Positions 43,040 through 51,992 of a stretch of DNA of 64,000 bases are shown here, piece by piece. Origin of the DNA: Pseudomonas sp. JUb42 (GTDB lineage: Bacteria > Pseudomonadota > Gammaproteobacteria > Pseudomonadales > Pseudomonadaceae); NCBI RefSeq assembly GCF_024807945.1, contig NZ_JANUFD010000025.1, positions 1 through 64,000 on the forward strand, read 5' to 3'. The notes beneath the pieces were generated by a model that was not told the DNA's origin, searched no databases, and saw nothing but the letters and a program-made list of their open reading frames with translations. Made by a program: the position numbers and the translations under genes. The stretch's first letter is position 1; every line of letters starts with the position of its first letter.

Positions 43040-45710
43040 AATCAGTCGCGCCGCGTTATTCGGCAAACTCAACAGCGTGGCCTACAAGGCCATCGAAGCG
43101 GCCACGGTGTTCTGCAAGCTGCGGGGCAATCCCTATGTGGAGCTGGCGCACTGGTTTCACCAACTTTTGCAATTGCAGGACTCGGACCTGCATCGCCTCA
43201 TCCGTCAGTTCGACGTCGAGCCTGCGCGCCTGGCCCGGGACCTGACCGAAGCGCTGGACCGCCTGCCGCGTGGTTCGACCTCGATCACCGACCTGTCATC
43301 CCATGTCGAAGAAGCCGTGGAACGCGGCTGGGTCTACGGCAGCCTGATGTTCGGCGAAAGCCAGGTGCGCACTGGCTACCTGCTGCTCGGCATTCTCAAG
43401 ACCCCAAGCCTGCGCAATGCGCTGATCGGGCTGTCGGCGGAGTTCAACAAGGTCAAGGTCGAAGCCCTCAGCGAGCGCTTTGACGAATACGTCGGCGACT
43501 CACCGGAAAACGCCCTGGGCGCCAGCGACGGTTTCAACGCCGGTGCCGTGCCCGGCGAGGCCAGTGGCGCCATGGCACCCAGCGCCATGGGCAAGCAGGA
43601 AGCCCTCAAGCGCTTCACCGTGGATCTCACCGAACAGGCGCGCAGCGGCAAGCTCGACCCCATCGTCGGGCGTGACGAGGAAATTCGCCAACTGGTGGAT
43701 ATCCTCATGCGCCGCCGCCAGAACAACCCGATCCTGACCGGTGAGGCCGGTGTCGGCAAAACCGCAGTAGTCGAAGGTTTCGCCCTGCGCATCGTCGCAG
43801 GCGACGTACCGCCGGCCCTGAAAGACGTCGAACTGCGCAGCCTCGATGTCGGCCTGTTGCAGGCGGGTGCGAGCATGAAAGGCGAGTTCGAACAACGCCT
43901 GCGCCAGGTCATCGAAGACGTGCAGGCCTCGCCCAAGCCGATCATTCTGTTCATCGACGAAGCCCATACCCTGGTCGGTGCCGGTGGCGCGGCCGGGACC
44001 GGCGATGCCGCCAACCTGCTCAAGCCCGCTCTGGCCCGTGGCACCCTGCGCACCGTCGCCGCCACCACTTGGGCCGAGTACAAGAAGCACATCGAAAAAG
44101 ACCCGGCCCTGACCCGCCGCTTCCAGGTCGTACAGGTCGCCGAACCGTCCGAAGACAAAGCCCTGCTGATGATGCGCGGCGTGGCCTCGACCATGGAGCA
44201 GCATCACAAGGTACAGGTCCTCGACGAAGCGCTGGAGGCTTCGGTGAAGCTGTCCCACCGCTACATTCCGGCGCGCCAGTTGCCGGACAAATCCGTCAGC
44301 CTGCTGGACACCGCCTGCGCCCGTGTCGCCATCAGCCTGCACGCAGTCCCCGCTGAAGTGGACGACAGCCGCCGTCGTATCGAAGCTCTGGAAATCGAAC
44401 TGCAAATCATCGCTCGCGAAGACGCCATCGGCATTGATATTGGCGCTCGCCGCAACAACAGCGAAGCGCTGCTGGCGGCCGAGCGCGAACGCCTGACCGA
44501 TCTGGAAAGCCGCTGGGCCGAGGAACGCATACTGGTGGACGAACTGCTCGACGTCCGCGCGCAACTGCGCGAGAGCGTCGGTGTGGTGGACAGCGATGCC
44601 GGGGCCGGGCAAAACCAGGCGCTGCGTACCCGACTGGTCGACCTGCAAACCCGCCTCAGCGCCCTGCAAGGCGAGTCGCCGCTGATCCTGCCGACCGTGG
44701 ACTATCAGGCTGTGGCCTCGGTGGTCGCCGACTGGACCGGGATTCCGGTCGGGCGCATGGCGCGCAACGAATTGGAAACCGTGCTCAAGCTCGATCAGCA
44801 CCTGATGAAACGCATCATCGGCCAGGACCATGCCCTGCAAATGATCGCCAAGCGCATCCAGACTTCCCGCGCTGGCCTGGATAACCCGAACAAGCCGATT
44901 GGCGTGTTCATGCTTGCGGGCACCTCAGGCGTCGGCAAGACCGAAACCGCCCTGGCCCTGGCCGAAGCCATGTATGGCGGCGAGCAGAACGTCATCACCA
45001 TCAACATGAGCGAATTCCAGGAAGCCCATACCGTCTCCACGCTCAAGGGTGCGCCTCCGGGTTATGTCGGTTATGGCGAAGGCGGCGTGCTGACCGAAGC
45101 GGTGCGGCGCAAACCCTACAGCGTGGTGTTGCTCGACGAAGTGGAAAAAGCCCACCCGGACGTGCATGAAATCTTCTTCCAGGTGTTCGACAAGGGCGTC
45201 ATGGAGGACGGCGAGGGCCGAGTGATCGACTTCAAGAACACCTTGATCCTGCTGACCACCAACGCCGGGACCGAGCTGATTTCCCAGCTGTGTCAGGATG
45301 CCCATAACATGCCTGACCCCGAGTTCATCGCCAAGGCCCTGCGCCAGCCGCTGCTGGAAATCTTCCCACCAGCCCTGCTCGGCCGCCTGGTAACGATCCC
45401 TTATTACCCGCTCAGCGACACCATGCTCAAGGCCATCACCCGCCTGCAACTGGACCGCATCAAGAAGCGCGTGGAAAACACCCATAAGGTGGCATTCGAC
45501 TACGACGATGCCGTACTCGACCTGATCGTCTCGCGTTGCACCGAAACCGAGAGCGGCGGACGAATGATCGACACCCTGTTGACCAACACCCTGCTGCCGG
45601 ACATGAGCCGCGAATTCCTGACCCGCATGCTGGAAGGCAAGGCCATGGCCAGCGTGCGGATCGGGGAACAGAACGGCGAGTTTCATTATGAATTTGCTGA
45701 CACGCCCTGA
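43032..45710 (+). CDS. clpV: T6SS sheath-recycling AAA+ ATPase ClpV
   Basis: The 892-residue ClpB-like protein has an N-terminal domain that binds the sheath, and two AAA modules with Walker A GEAGVGKT (near 240) and GTSGVGKT (near 635). It unfolds TssC after contraction so subunits can be reused. I prefer the ATG at 43032 (MGEISRAALFGKLN) to that at 43026: AGGAG is eight bases before it but only two before the other. Confidence 0.96.
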   Translation: MGEISRAALFGKLNSVAYKAIEAATVFCKLRGNPYVELAHWFHQLLQLQDSDLHRLIRQFDVEPARLARDLTEALDRLPRGSTSITDLSSHVEEAVERGWVYGSLMFGESQVRTGYLLLGILKTPSLRNALIGLSAEFNKVKVEALSERFDEYVGDSPENALGASDGFNAGAVPGEASGAMAPSAMGKQEALKRFTVDLTEQARSGKLDPIVGRDEEIRQLVDILMRRRQNNPILTGEAGVGKTAVVEGFALRIVAGDVPPALKDVELRSLDVGLLQAGASMKGEFEQRLRQVIEDVQASPKPIILFIDEAHTLVGAGGAAGTGDAANLLKPALARGTLRTVAATTWAEYKKHIEKDPALTRRFQVVQVAEPSEDKALLMMRGVASTMEQHHKVQVLDEALEASVKLSHRYIPARQLPDKSVSLLDTACARVAISLHAVPAEVDDSRRRIEALEIELQIIAREDAIGIDIGARRNNSEALLAAERERLTDLESRWAEERILVDELLDVRAQLRESVGVVDSDAGAGQNQALRTRLVDLQTRLSALQGESPLILPTVDYQAVASVVADWTGIPVGRMARNELETVLKLDQHLMKRIIGQDHALQMIAKRIQTSRAGLDNPNKPIGVFMLAGTSGVGKTETALALAEAMYGGEQNVITINMSEFQEAHTVSTLKGAPPGYVGYGEGGVLTEAVRRKPYSVVLLDEVEKAHPDVHEIFFQVFDKGVMEDGEGRVIDFKNTLILLTTNAGTELISQLCQDAHNMPDPEFIAKALRQPLLEIFPPALLGRLVTIPYYPLSDTMLKAITRLQLDRIKKRVENTHKVAFDYDDAVLDLIVSRCTETESGGRMIDTLLTNTLLPDMSREFLTRMLEGKAMASVRIGEQNGEFHYEFADTP

Positions 45711-45756
45711 AACGCGCATTAGGGAATAAATAGGGGTGAATTCAATGGGAATTTTT

Positions 45757-45848
45757 TGTGGGAGCGAATTCATTCGCGAAGGCGGTGTTTCAGACTCCTT
45801 ATATGAGTCGGATGTACCGGCCTATTCGCGAATGAATTCGCTCCCACA
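45757..45848. repeat. REP inverted pair between clpV and vgrG
   Basis: The pair is of the GCGAATTCATTCGCGAA type, TGTGGGAG to CTCCCACA. Several half elements follow up to about 45901 (CTCCCGCA, CTCCCACA, CTCCTACT). Confidence 0.88.
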
Positions 45849-45932
45849 GAATTCGCTCCCGCAATTGGCTCCCACAGAATTTGCTTTCCAATTCGCTCCT
45901 ACTGATTACCGAGCAATTTGACGGAACCCCCC

Positions 45933-47873
45933 ATGGCCTTCACCCAATCCACCCGTCAGACCCGCATTACCAGCCCTCTGGGCCCGGATGTCCTGCTGCT
46001 CAAATCCATGACCGGCCACGACGAACTGGGGCGGTTGTACGAGTACGACCTGCAACTGACGTCCGCCGATGGCGCCATCGATCTCAATCAGTTGCTGGGC
46101 AAACCCATGAGCCTGTCGCTGAAGCTGGCCGATGGCAGTGAGCGTTATTTTCATGGCCTGGTCGCCCGCTGCAGCCAAGGGGTCAATCACGGTCAGTTCG
46201 CCAGTTATCAGGCGACGCTGCGGCCATGGTTATGGCTGCTGAGCCGCACCTCTGATTGCCGGATTTTCCAGAACCTGACCATTCCGCAGATCATCAAGCA
46301 GGTATTCCGTGACCTGGGTTTCTCTGACTTCGAAGAGTCCCTGAGCCGCCCGTATCGCGAGTGGGAATACTGCGTGCAGTATCGCGAAACCAGCTTCGCC
46401 TTCGTCAGCCGCCTGATGGAGCAAGAAGGCATCTACTACTACTTCCGCCACGAGCAGGATCGTCACGTACTGGTGCTGGCCGATGCCTACGGCGCTCATC
46501 ACAGCGCCCCCGGCTATGCCTCGGTGCCGTATTTCCCGCCGGACGAGCAGCAGCGCGAGCGCGACCATATCGATAACTGGCAGCTGGCGCAGCAAGTGTT
46601 GCCAGGCTCGCTGGAGCTCAACGACTACGACTTCCAGCGTCCCTCGGCGCGAATCAATGTGCGCTCGGCCATGCCGCGCCCGCACAGCGCCGCCGACTAT
46701 CCGCTCTACGACTACCCCGGCATCTATGTGCAAAGCGAAGACGGCGAGCACTACGCGCGCACGCAAATCGAAGCCCTGCACAGCGAACACGAACGCGTGG
46801 GCCTGAGCGGCAATGCTCGCGGCATTGGCGCGGGCCATCTGTTCAGCATGACCGGCTTCGGCCGCGAGGATCAGAACCGCGAATACCTGATCGTGCGTGC
46901 CGACTACAGCCTCACCCAGGAGTCCCTGGAAACCGGTGACGATGGCGGCGGCGCGCAGTTCAACAGCCAGCTCAGCTGCATCGACGCGCAACAAAGCTTC
47001 CGCCCGCAGCCCAGCACTTCACGCCCCATCGTTCAGGGCCCGCAGACCGCGTTGGTTGTAGGCCCCAAAGGCGAGGAAATATGGACCGACCAGTTCGGCC
47101 GGGTGAAGGTGCATTTCCATTGGGATCGTCACGACCAGTCCAATGAAAACAGCTCGTGCTGGATTCGCGTGTCACAGGCCTGGGCGGGCAAGAACTGGGG
47201 CTCGATGCAGATTCCGCGTATCGGCCAGGAAGTCATTGTCAGCTTCCTCGAAGGCGACCCCGACCGGCCGATCATCACCGGCAGGGTCTACAACGCCGAG
47301 CAGACCGTGCCCTACGACCTGCCCGCCAATGCGACCCAGAGCGGCATGAAGAGCCGTTCGAGCAAAGGCGGCAGCCCGGCGAATTTCAACGAGATTCGCA
47401 TGGAAGACAAGAAGGGCGCCGAGCAGCTGTATATCCACGCCGAGCGCAATCAGGACATCGTGGTCGAGGTCGATGAAAGCCATTCGGTGGGGCATGACCG
47501 GCACAAGAGTGTCGGCCATAACGAAATCGTCACCATCGGCGAAGACCGTGTGCGCGCGGTGCAGTGCAATGACGTGCTTCAGGTGGGCGGTACCAAGAGT
47601 GACAGCGTCAGTACTCAATACCTGATCGAAGCCGGTGTACAGATCCGCCTGGTCTGCGGCCAGAGCGTGCTGGAGATGAATGCCGGTGGCGAGATCAACA
47701 TCTCCGGTACTTCGTTCAAGATCTATGCGAGCGGCAAGGGCGATATCGACACCGGCGGCCGCCTCGATCTCAATTCCGGCGGTGCCGGTAAAGTGGATGG
47801 CAGGGGCAAGGGCATCAAGGCCACGATCGACTCGGCTGTGAAGGCCTTTTTTGCGCAGAAGCCTAAATCGTGA
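45933..47873 (+). CDS. vgrG: T6SS spike protein VgrG1
   Basis: The 646-residue protein shows the gp27-like first half (SLKLADGSERYFHGLV, EYCVQYRETSFAFVSRLMEQEGIYYYF) and the gp5-like OB fold (DQFGRVKVHFHWDR, SCWIRVSQAWAGKNWG, IPRIGQEVIVSFLEGDPDRP), then a beta-helix of short repeats. It carries no toxin domain beyond the helix. It forms the puncturing tip and presents the PAAR effectors encoded next to it. Confidence 0.95.
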   Translation: MAFTQSTRQTRITSPLGPDVLLLKSMTGHDELGRLYEYDLQLTSADGAIDLNQLLGKPMSLSLKLADGSERYFHGLVARCSQGVNHGQFASYQATLRPWLWLLSRTSDCRIFQNLTIPQIIKQVFRDLGFSDFEESLSRPYREWEYCVQYRETSFAFVSRLMEQEGIYYYFRHEQDRHVLVLADAYGAHHSAPGYASVPYFPPDEQQRERDHIDNWQLAQQVLPGSLELNDYDFQRPSARINVRSAMPRPHSAADYPLYDYPGIYVQSEDGEHYARTQIEALHSEHERVGLSGNARGIGAGHLFSMTGFGREDQNREYLIVRADYSLTQESLETGDDGGGAQFNSQLSCIDAQQSFRPQPSTSRPIVQGPQTALVVGPKGEEIWTDQFGRVKVHFHWDRHDQSNENSSCWIRVSQAWAGKNWGSMQIPRIGQEVIVSFLEGDPDRPIITGRVYNAEQTVPYDLPANATQSGMKSRSSKGGSPANFNEIRMEDKKGAEQLYIHAERNQDIVVEVDESHSVGHDRHKSVGHNEIVTIGEDRVRAVQCNDVLQVGGTKSDSVSTQYLIEAGVQIRLVCGQSVLEMNAGGEINISGTSFKIYASGKGDIDTGGRLDLNSGGAGKVDGRGKGIKATIDSAVKAFFAQKPKS

Positions 47874-47925
47874 GTGGTAACGGGCCGACTCGGCTCTCTC
47901 GCCGCACTTCGGTTTAGGCTAAAAC

Positions 47926-49134
47926 ATGGACGCACAAGCCGCCGCCCGGTTCGGCGACGAGATTGCGCACGGCTTCGGCCTGGCGGCGATGGTTGCCGGG
48001 GCCGTCGCAGGCGCCTTGATCGGTGCCGCCGTGATTGCCGCAACCGCAGCTACGGGCGGGCTCGCGGCCGTCATCCTCGCGGGTTCGGTGGCGGCGGGCG
48101 GCTTGTCGATGTTTCAGGTGGTCAAAGGCCTTACCACCATTTTCAATCTGCCCGAGCCCACGTCCGGGCTGCTGATACGGGGCAGCCTCGACGTCTACAT
48201 CAACAGCCGCAATGCCATGCGCGCCGGGGCGGACGTTTCCGCCGTCTGCTCGGGCATGCCCTGCAATCATCCCACCTGGCCGCTGCCGTTGATTGCCGAA
48301 GGCAGCGCGACGGTCTATATCAACGGCAAGCCGGCGGCGCGTCTGCACAGCAAAATGATTTGCGGCGCCCATATCAAAAGCGGCAGCCCGAATACCTTTA
48401 TCGGTGGCCCGACCATCCGGGTGGCGTTTGTACTGGATATAGAGGACTGGGTGCATACCGGCCTGGAAGCCCTGGGTTTGCTGGCGGCCGGTGGCGCGCT
48501 CATTCTGGCGGCCATGGCCGGCGCCGCTGCATTCTTCGGCGCGCTGGCGATGGGCGGGGTCATGTATGCCGGCATGGAATTGCTGGGCGACCTGGGTGAT
48601 CGCCTGGGGCCAGGCTACCGCGACTTGATTCAGGGCGTTGCCGGGATGGCGTTGCTGGGCATGGGACCCAAACTGGCCCGCCTGCCCCTGACCGCCGAGC
48701 AGCGCACCCTGCTGGCTCGTGAGCGCCAGCAACAGATGCTAACGGACAATGTCGGCTTCAACGTGAGCCCGACGTCGTGGGATAAATACCCCACCATTGG
48801 CCGCTACGGCAGTTATATTTCCGATAATAAGGGCGTCGCGGATGTCATCGGTGATTTTTCAGGGCAGTCGAAAATAACCATTACCAGCGCAAAGGCGGCC
48901 AAACTGGAGCGCGCCTTTGGTCTGGAGGATGGATCCTTGCAAGGCGGATTCAAGATCAGGCAAGTGGATAATATTGCCGATCGCTTGCCGAGGAGCCCCA
49001 TGGAGGGCAATCAATACTTCCTCGGGCCGGGTAAACATCTGCCGGGCGGTGCGCCGGAGATGGTGGTCGAGTCCCTTCCCACGACAGATGGCGGAGGCGT
49101 TAAAACATTGGCAGAGGTATTTGTAGTTGATTAA
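47926..49134 (+). CDS. Tse6-type PAAR effector 1, unassigned C-terminal toxin
   Basis: The 402-residue protein has the prePAAR motif AARFGDEIAH at its start, a hydrophobic hairpin (about 16-65), a PAAR domain (about 83-162), a second hydrophobic pair (about 180-225) and then, after MGPKLARL near residue 250, a toxin region of about 150 residues. The first 250 residues match Tse6 of P. aeruginosa, which caps VgrG1 and passes its toxin across the target membrane. The toxin (SPTSWDKYPTIGRYGSYISD...EGNQYFLGPGKHLPGGAPEM) is probably beta-rich; I cannot name its activity. An immunity gene overlaps its end. Confidence 0.85.
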   Translation: MDAQAAARFGDEIAHGFGLAAMVAGAVAGALIGAAVIAATAATGGLAAVILAGSVAAGGLSMFQVVKGLTTIFNLPEPTSGLLIRGSLDVYINSRNAMRAGADVSAVCSGMPCNHPTWPLPLIAEGSATVYINGKPAARLHSKMICGAHIKSGSPNTFIGGPTIRVAFVLDIEDWVHTGLEALGLLAAGGALILAAMAGAAAFFGALAMGGVMYAGMELLGDLGDRLGPGYRDLIQGVAGMALLGMGPKLARLPLTAEQRTLLARERQQQMLTDNVGFNVSPTSWDKYPTIGRYGSYISDNKGVADVIGDFSGQSKITITSAKAAKLERAFGLEDGSLQGGFKIRQVDNIADRLPRSPMEGNQYFLGPGKHLPGGAPEMVVESLPTTDGGGVKTLAEVFVVD

Positions 49135-49459
49135 AGAAGAACTCAGGGCGTTCGTGGAGAAGGCCGACGATGACGCCATTCGCCTCAAGGTGATAGATCA
49201 CAGCCTGGATGCGGCCCTGACAGCCTTGGGTTTTGTTACCGGGCCCGGTGATGATGTGCTGAGCCGGGATGTAGCGGACGATGCCGAGAAGGCGCGGATC
49301 TTCGATGCGCTACGCCCGTTGGGCGTGGCCTTCTCGGATGGCAAGGAGTGGTGCCCGGCGGAAGTCTTCGAGTACCTGCGTGACCAAGGCTTGCTCAGCG
49401 GCAAGTTCGTCAGGATTTCATGGCGCCAACCGGGCCAGTTTCACCTGGCAGACGTCTGA
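49127..49459 (+). CDS. Probable immunity protein for PAAR effector 1
   Basis: The 110-residue acidic, helical protein (IKEELRAFVEKADDDAIRLKVI) has no signal peptide and so acts in the cytoplasm. The only possible start is TTG at 49127, which lies inside the effector's last codons; effector and immunity are then coupled. The role is inferred from position; no family is recognised. Confidence 0.65.
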   Translation: MIKEELRAFVEKADDDAIRLKVIDHSLDAALTALGFVTGPGDDVLSRDVADDAEKARIFDALRPLGVAFSDGKEWCPAEVFEYLRDQGLLSGKFVRISWRQPGQFHLADV

Positions 49460-49463
49460 AGTC

Positions 49464-49883
49464 TCAGCTCATCAGCTCGCGCAGTGCCCGGTGATACTTG
49501 GCCACGCGTTGCAGGTCCTTGTCGCTGACCTGGGGCAGACGGGTGAGGTCCATGTTGTCGCGGATGTCGGCGATCTTCACCCGGCGCGCCAGGTCGTTGG
49601 GCTTGATGCGGGCAATGAAGTCCTCGTATAGCTCGCCTTCACGCTTGGACAGGCAGTCGATGGCAGCCACCGCAGCGCTCGAAACCCCCAGCTCCCGTAG
49701 CTCTTCCAGGGTCACGTCGCCATCCTCGACGACGTCATGAAGGACGCTGACGACCTGCTCGTCAACGTCTTCAAACTTCAGCATCAGACGCAAGGGGTGA
49801 AGGATGTAGGGCTTGCCGGATTTATCGACCTGCCCTGCGTGAACACGACAGGCAAGGGCGACGGCGGCATCGAGAATGCTCAT
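49464..49883 (-). CDS. Small alarmone hydrolase (HD domain, MESH1/SpoT-type)
   Basis: The 139-residue single-domain protein has the complete ppGpp-hydrolase signature: H15, H29 in YILHPLRL, H49-D50 with E53-D54 in LHDVVEDGD, and the VKIADIRDN block. Such enzymes remove the 3'-pyrophosphate of (p)ppGpp or (p)ppApp. It starts in an ATGA overlap with the 78-residue gene, which overlaps the effector that carries a RelA/SpoT-like synthetase domain. The natural reading is an immunity enzyme that destroys the toxin's product. Confidence 0.82.
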   Translation of the reverse strand: MSILDAAVALACRVHAGQVDKSGKPYILHPLRLMLKFEDVDEQVVSVLHDVVEDGDVTLEELRELGVSSAAVAAIDCLSKREGELYEDFIARIKPNDLARRVKIADIRDNMDLTRLPQVSDKDLQRVAKYHRALRELMS

Positions 49884-50116
49884 CGACGGGGGAACCCTTT
49901 TTCATATTCTTCCCGGGTGATTTCCCGACCGTAGAGCTTAGTGTCGGTGTACAGGCGATTATTGCCAGGTACAGGCTCGGGATGTTCTTCCTCGCCATAG
50001 AATTTCACATACACCGTCTTGGTCAGGTGATCCCAACGGTAGGTGACTTCCTCGAAGTCATAATCGAGATAGACGTCACGAGTGCCAAAGGCACTGAACT
50101 CAATTGCCATTGCCAT
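49880..50116 (-). CDS. Small protein in the alarmone-toxin operon, possible direct immunity
   Basis: The 78-residue acidic protein (MAMAIEFSAFGTRDVYLDYDFEEVTYRWDH...) is rich in aromatic residues and probably beta-rich. Its start overlaps the effector end by 17 bp and its stop overlaps the hydrolase start. The size and place match a protein that binds the toxin directly, as Tis1 does for Tas1 of P. aeruginosa; I cannot confirm homology from reading alone. Confidence 0.6.
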   Translation of the reverse strand: MAMAIEFSAFGTRDVYLDYDFEEVTYRWDHLTKTVYVKFYGEEEHPEPVPGNNRLYTDTKLYGREITREEYEKGFPRR

Positions 50117-51464
50117 TCCTCACAGCTTCGTAATAGGCCTTGCTCTGATCCGCGATAGCTTGCGCCTCGGGACTGCTCTGGTCCGGCAACACGCGATAAT
50201 CCTCATAGTACTTGTGGCCAAGCCCACCTGGCACATCAGTTTTTGCGGCCACTGCATTATAGGTATCGTCGCCGAGCAGGGCCCGCGCCAAGGGTTCGGG
50301 CTCTTTGGCGTAAATCATTTCCGGCGAGTTTACCTGGATCTCCCCCGGGATACCGGCACGGGTCTGCATGGTCGAGTTCACCCCGCTGTAGCCCATCTCG
50401 TTGGTCGCACCGTCGATGATCTTGACGTTGGCGCCGCGCTTGGCGAGATCGGCTGCGACCGCATTGATCTGGTCCGACTCGACAATGATGGTATTGCGCG
50501 CCAGGTCCTTGATCTTCGTTGGGTCGCCTTTGTAATCGTTATTGATTTTCTCCAGGGCGCGGGCCTGGGACTTGATCGGCGCCTTGGCCACCTTACCGCC
50601 ATATTGCGCGGCGATTTCATCGGCCACGGCGTCGATCTCGGCCTTGGCCGCAGGCGCCTTGGCATACACCTCTTCGAAGGTTGCCGCCGACTTGGGTGCA
50701 CCGAGTTTTGCCAGCTTCGGCCCCATGCCCAGCAAGGCCATACCGGCAACGCCCTGGAGCAAGTCCCGATAGCCCGGCCCCAGTCGATCACCCAATTCAC
50801 CCAGCAGTGCCATGCCGCCCCAAGCCGTCGCACCAATCAACAAGGCGGTGCCCAACGCCGCCAGACCGGCCATGGCCGCCAGCACCAATGCACCGCCCGC
50901 TGCCAACAGCCCAAGAGCCTCAAGACCTGTGTGCAACCAGCCCTCGAGATCGAGCACGAACGCCACGGCAAGGGTCGGCCCACCGATAAAGGTGTCTTCG
51001 CTGCCGCTCTTGATATGGGCGCCACAGACCATCTTGCTTTGCAGTCGCGCAGCGGGTTTACCGTTGATGTAAACCGTGGCGCTGCCTTCGGCGATCAATA
51101 CCGGGAACGGCCACACCGGGTGATTCATGGGCTGGCCGCTGCACACCGCCGAGACGTCAGCCCCGGCGCGCATCGCATTGCGACTGTTGATATAGACGTC
51201 GAAGCTGCCTCGTATCAACACCCCTGTGGTGGGTTCAGGCAGCTTGAAGATGGTGCTCAGGCCTTTGACGATCTGGAACATCGACAAACCGCCTGCCGCA
51301 ATGGAGCCCGCCATGATCGCCAGCGCCGCACCGCCCGTGGCCACAGTGGCGCCGACGATTGCCGCACCAATCAAGGCACCGACCACTGCGCCGCCGATCA
51401 TGGCCGCGAGACCGAAGCCGTGGGCTATTTCGTCGCCCAGTCGCGCTGCTGCTTGTGCATCCAT
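50100..51464 (-). CDS. Tse6-type PAAR effector 2 with RelA/SpoT-like synthetase toxin (Tas1-like)
   Basis: Residues 1-255 of this 454-residue protein are the Tse6-type delivery part: prePAAR AARLGDEIAH, hydrophobic segments, PAAR with RGSFDVYINSRNAMRAG. The rest resembles a RelA/SpoT synthetase: basic segment with K298 and R302, then IKDLARNTIIV with D320 and R323, GYSGVNST (358-365) and EIQVNS with E375 and Q377, followed by KYYEDYR. These match the basic G-loop-side, Asp/Glu metal and GY-x-S-type positions of alarmone synthetases. P. aeruginosa PA14 Tas1, at the same locus, makes (p)ppApp and drains ATP. The specific product here is inferred. Confidence 0.78.
   Translation of the reverse strand: MDAQAAARLGDEIAHGFGLAAMIGGAVVGALIGAAIVGATVATGGAALAIMAGSIAAGGLSMFQIVKGLSTIFKLPEPTTGVLIRGSFDVYINSRNAMRAGADVSAVCSGQPMNHPVWPFPVLIAEGSATVYINGKPAARLQSKMVCGAHIKSGSEDTFIGGPTLAVAFVLDLEGWLHTGLEALGLLAAGGALVLAAMAGLAALGTALLIGATAWGGMALLGELGDRLGPGYRDLLQGVAGMALLGMGPKLAKLGAPKSAATFEEVYAKAPAAKAEIDAVADEIAAQYGGKVAKAPIKSQARALEKINNDYKGDPTKIKDLARNTIIVESDQINAVAADLAKRGANVKIIDGATNEMGYSGVNSTMQTRAGIPGEIQVNSPEMIYAKEPEPLARALLGDDTYNAVAAKTDVPGGLGHKYYEDYRVLPDQSSPEAQAIADQSKAYYEAVRNGNGN
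50700..51464 (-). repeat. Effector N-terminal repeat, copy 1 (pairs with 53422-54186)
   Basis: The 765 bp that encode residues 1-255 of effector 2 are nearly identical to those of effector 3 in the same orientation 2.7 kb away. Similarity stops abruptly after the codons for MGPKLAKLG. Such direct repeats allow homologous exchange or loss of the toxin ends between them. Confidence 0.9.
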
Positions 51465-51526
51465 GGGGCGATTGATTTCCTTAAGCGGCTCGTTAAGACG
51501 TCAGGTTTGGACAAGCGTATGAGTTA

Positions 51527-51817
51527 CTAGATCTGGGTAGTCACAACATAATCAGGGCCCAGTTCAGCGCGTAGCTGCTCAGCCAGACGATACCCCTCTG
51601 CCTTGAATGCAGCCTCCAGCGCCTCACTGTCGAATCCGGAATCCTGTGGTGCATCCATATTCAGTGTTGCGTCATACACCCGGGCCCACTCGCGTAGCCC
51701 AGACTTGAGCGACGGGGACAGCGGCAGCTCTTCAGGGTCGATATCGCCGAACTCGTCAGGCGATACATGCCAGAGCGGATGGCATTCATAATCGGCCATC
51801 AACTTGATTGTTTTCAT
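51527..51817 (-). CDS. Orphan immunity-like small protein
   Basis: The 96-residue acidic protein (MKTIKLMADYECHPLWHVSPDEFGDIDPEELPLS...) has no signal peptide. It looks like a cytosolic immunity protein but has no intact effector before it. A short remnant of a Tse6-type effector lies 65 bp upstream on the same strand, so it is probably the immunity gene left from a lost effector. It may still protect against related strains. Confidence 0.6.
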   Translation of the reverse strand: MKTIKLMADYECHPLWHVSPDEFGDIDPEELPLSPSLKSGLREWARVYDATLNMDAPQDSGFDSEALEAAFKAEGYRLAEQLRAELGPDYVVTTQI

Positions 51818-51883
51818 TTCACCGCTCCTCTTGGGTTTGCACCGACGATATAGCCGTTATTGCAATATGCTGCAGGACGCAAA

Positions 51884-51946
51884 GGAGCCCGCTATGATCG
51901 CCAGCGCCGCGCCGCCCGTGGCAACAGCGCCGATCATGGCCGCGAA
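51884..51946 (-). pseudogene. Remnant of a fourth Tse6-type effector
   Basis: About 63 bp match the part of the other effectors that encodes the first hydrophobic hairpin, at about residues 20-54 (AAMIG...AVATGGAALAI-IAGS on the minus strand). Compared with the copy at 51301-51412 it lacks an internal stretch of about 45 bp, and the rest of the gene is missing. Confidence 0.7.
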
Positions 51947-51992
51947 AATGCTGCGACCATATCTGCTATCCACCGACAGAAGAAAAGAGCCC

